Below are positions 61,533 to 64,000 of a stretch of 64,000 bases of DNA, in pieces. Below the pieces are notes generated by a model. That model saw only the letters and a program-made list of their open reading frames with translations. It was not told where the DNA came from and did no database searches. The position numbers were made by a program, and so were the translations under genes. Position 1 is the stretch's first letter, and each line of letters starts with the position of its first letter. Origin of the DNA: DATMER01 sp031390755 (GTDB taxonomy: Bacteria; Acidobacteriota; Thermoanaerobaculia; Multivoradales; UBA5704); assembly GCA_031390755.1 (NCBI GenBank), contig JANMTS010000097.1, forward strand, positions 85,287 through 149,286, given 5' to 3'.

Positions 61533-63608
61533 ATGGCACGTCAATTCGCGCTGAAAGACACCCGAAACATCGGCATCATGGCCCACATTGATGCCGGTAA
61601 GACGACGACGACCGAGCGCATCCTGTATTACACGGGTGTGAACTACAAGATCGGCGAGGTCCACGAGGGCACCGCGACGATGGACTGGATGGTTCAGGAG
61701 CAGGAGCGCGGCATCACGATCACGTCCGCCGCGACGACCTGCTACTGGAAGGGATTCCGGATCAACATCATCGATACCCCCGGTCACGTGGACTTCACGG
61801 CCGAGGTGGAGCGCTCGCTGCGCGTTCTCGACGGCGCCGTGGCCGTGTTCGACTCGGTGGCCGGTGTGGAGCCGCAGTCGGAGACGGTGTGGCGCCAGGC
61901 CGATCGCTACAAGGTGCCGCGGATCGCGTTCGTCAACAAGATGGACCGCATCGGCGCGGACTTCGACCGCACGGTGTCCATGATGATCACCCGCCTGGCC
62001 GCGAATCCGGTGGTGATTCAGTACCCCTGGGGCTCGGAAGAGAACTTCCAGGGCATCATCGACCTGATCGAGATGAAGGGTATTGCGTACACGGACGAGG
62101 CGATGGGCGCGGACTACACGCTCGTCGACATTCCGGAGGACTATCTCGACCGCTGCCACAAGCTGCGCGAGAAGATGGTCGAGTCGATTTCGGAGACGGA
62201 CGACCAGCTCCTCGAGAAGTACCTCTCGGGTGAGGCGGTCTCCAACGACGAGCTGCGCGCCGCCCTGCGCCGCGCCACGGTCGCCGGCCAGGTGCAGCCG
62301 GTGCTGTGCGGCAGCGCCTTCAAGAACAAGGGTGTGCAGCCGCTGCTCGACGCGGTGGTCGCCTACCTGCCGTCGCCGCTCGACATTCCGCCGATCCAGG
62401 GCATCAGCCCGGACACGGAGCAGCCGATCATTCGCAGCTCGTCCGACGAAGAGCCGTTCGCGGGCCTGGTGTTCAAGATCATGACCGATCCGTTCGTCGG
62501 CCAGCTGGCCTTCTTCCGGGTCTACTCGGGTCACATCGAGTCCGGCATGTCGGTGCTCAACGCCAAGAAGGGCACCAACGAGCGCATCGGCCGTCTGCTC
62601 AAGATGCACGCGAACAAGCGCGAAGAGATCGACGAGGTCTGGGCCGGCGACATCGCGGCCGCGGTGGGTCTGAAGAACGTGACCACCGGCGACACGATCT
62701 GCGACGGCAAGTTCCCGGTGGCCCTCGAAGCCATGCAGTTCCCCGAGCCGGTGATCTCGGTCTCCATCGAGCCGAAGACGAAGGCCGACCAGGAGAGGCT
62801 TGGCATGTCGCTCGCCAAGCTGATGCAGGAAGATCCGACCTTCCGGGTTCACACCGAGCCGGACACCGGCCAGACGCTGATCTCCGGCATGGGCGAGCTT
62901 CACCTGGAGATCATCACCGACCGCCTTCTGCGCGAGTTCAAGGTGGGCGCGAACGTCGGCAAGCCGCAGGTCGCCTACAAGGAGACCATCACGGCCGAGG
63001 CCGAGGGCGAGGGACGCTACGTTCGTCAGACCGGCGGCCGCGGCCAGTACGGCCACGCCAAGATCCGGATGCGTCCGACCACCGAGGGTGATTTCATCTT
63101 CAACAACAAGGTTGTCGGCGGTTCGATCCCCAAGGAGTTCATCAAGCCGATCGAGCAGGGGATCAAGGAAGCGCTGGAGACCGGTCCGCTGGCCGGGTTC
63201 CCGTGTACCGGCGTCGAGGTCGACCTCTACGAAGGCTCGTACCACGACGTCGACTCTTCCGAGATCGCGTTCAAGATCGCCGGTTCCATGGCCTTCCAGG
63301 ATGCCTGCAAGCGGGCGCGTCCGGTGCTGATGGAGCCCATCATGGCGGTCGAGGTCGTGACCCCCGAGGATTACATGGGCTCGATCGTCGGCGACATCAC
63401 CTCGCGCCGCGGCCGCATCCAGAGCATGGAAGGCCGGGGCAACGCCCAGGCGATCTCGTGCCGGGTGCCGCTGTCCGAGATGTTCGGGTATGCCACCGAT
63501 CTGCGCTCCCAGTCGCAGGGACGCGCGACGTACACCATGCAGTTCGCGGCCTACGAGCAGGCCCCCAAGAACGTCAGTGAGGAGATCGTCGCCAAGGCCG
63601 CCGGCTGA
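61533..63608 (+). CDS. fusA: Elongation factor G
   Basis: 691 residues. G1 AHIDAGKTTTTERIL, the switch region RGITITSAAT, G3 DTPGHVDF, G4 NKMDRIGAD, and the domain IV tip segment with GGRGQYGHAKIRM are present. Translocates tRNA-mRNA on the ribosome with GTP. Single frame without interruption, full length, 64 bp behind rpsG. Confidence 0.97.
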   Translation: MARQFALKDTRNIGIMAHIDAGKTTTTERILYYTGVNYKIGEVHEGTATMDWMVQEQERGITITSAATTCYWKGFRINIIDTPGHVDFTAEVERSLRVLDGAVAVFDSVAGVEPQSETVWRQADRYKVPRIAFVNKMDRIGADFDRTVSMMITRLAANPVVIQYPWGSEENFQGIIDLIEMKGIAYTDEAMGADYTLVDIPEDYLDRCHKLREKMVESISETDDQLLEKYLSGEAVSNDELRAALRRATVAGQVQPVLCGSAFKNKGVQPLLDAVVAYLPSPLDIPPIQGISPDTEQPIIRSSSDEEPFAGLVFKIMTDPFVGQLAFFRVYSGHIESGMSVLNAKKGTNERIGRLLKMHANKREEIDEVWAGDIAAAVGLKNVTTGDTICDGKFPVALEAMQFPEPVISVSIEPKTKADQERLGMSLAKLMQEDPTFRVHTEPDTGQTLISGMGELHLEIITDRLLREFKVGANVGKPQVAYKETITAEAEGEGRYVRQTGGRGQYGHAKIRMRPTTEGDFIFNNKVVGGSIPKEFIKPIEQGIKEALETGPLAGFPCTGVEVDLYEGSYHDVDSSEIAFKIAGSMAFQDACKRARPVLMEPIMAVEVVTPEDYMGSIVGDITSRRGRIQSMEGRGNAQAISCRVPLSEMFGYATDLRSQSQGRATYTMQFAAYEQAPKNVSEEIVAKAAG

Positions 63609-63676
63609 TCGACTGCTCCCAAGGCAGCCGATTGGAAACAAGCCCGAGACGATTCTGAGAGATTCGAGGAGAGATC

Positions 63677-64000
<324 letters not shown>

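Overview
The window is GC-rich bacterial chromosome, roughly two thirds G+C by eye, with short intergenic gaps. It ends in the conserved order rpsL-rpsG-fusA-tuf. Several features suggest Acidobacteriota, possibly a Thermoanaerobaculia-like lineage: zinc-finger/TPR regulators, CRTAC1-type FG-GAP proteins, a secreted protein with the CRVLDTR domain, tandem tail-collar proteins, an ECF sigma/anti-sigma pair beside a CHAT protease, and many start codons only a few bases behind a -10 box. This placement is inference; no 16S rRNA is present and no tRNA gene was recognised.

Layout. 0-4.8 kb: the end of a polysaccharide-deacetylase/SnoaL gene, an SGNH hydrolase, and a compact locus of two secreted repeat peptides around a small HTH gene and a zinc-finger TPR gene. 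4.9-10.7 kb: a ketoreductase/adenylation protein that has lost its catalytic motifs, then a tight operon of a VOC protein, an HpgT-like aminotransferase and an Ldh2-type dehydrogenase, resembling arylglycine supply. 10.7-14.8 kb: cell-wall peptidase, DUF523/DUF1722, DUF4412, DUF4920 and Nudix genes separated by MITE-like palindromes. 15-18.3 kb: a phased repeat array and a type IIG-like restriction-modification gene whose middle is replaced by an AT-richer cassette with two more small peptides and a membrane protein. 18.4-25.7 kb: the copper operon copZ-cupredoxin-copA-csoR, then a PAS histidine kinase with an NtrC-type regulator and a sigma-54 promoter directly downstream. 25.9-37.5 kb: rsgA, a 2345-residue secreted repeat protein, three tail-collar proteins, a Tat-type exported protein, a GNAT enzyme and a DUF6916-like protein. 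37.6-48.7 kb: CRTAC1, vanadium haloperoxidase, DUF3179, AI-2E-family transporter, Kup, an MFS transporter and an acyltransferase. 48.7-57.1 kb: a second phased array, anti-sigma and sigma genes, and divergently a TPR-CHAT protease operon with a second caspase-clan protein. 57.2-60.3 kb: a DUF4143 ATPase with an RHH antitoxin and a decayed MazF-like toxin, then an MgtC/DUF4010 membrane protein. 60.3-64 kb: the str operon.

Three things look least described. (1) A family of small peptides ends in the signature [A/S]-x-[I/L]-[D/E]-P-[N/T/D]-G at the stop codon. Two members are secreted and carry the motif two or three times beside an HTH gene and a TPR gene, which recalls peptide quorum-sensing loci. 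(2) Three intergenic arrays have a strict period of about 20-21 bp and locus-specific units that share a GTNNCA core. (3) A membrane-anchored TPR-CHAT protease sits divergent to a sigma/anti-sigma pair, an arrangement that could release sigma by proteolysis without any CRISPR component.
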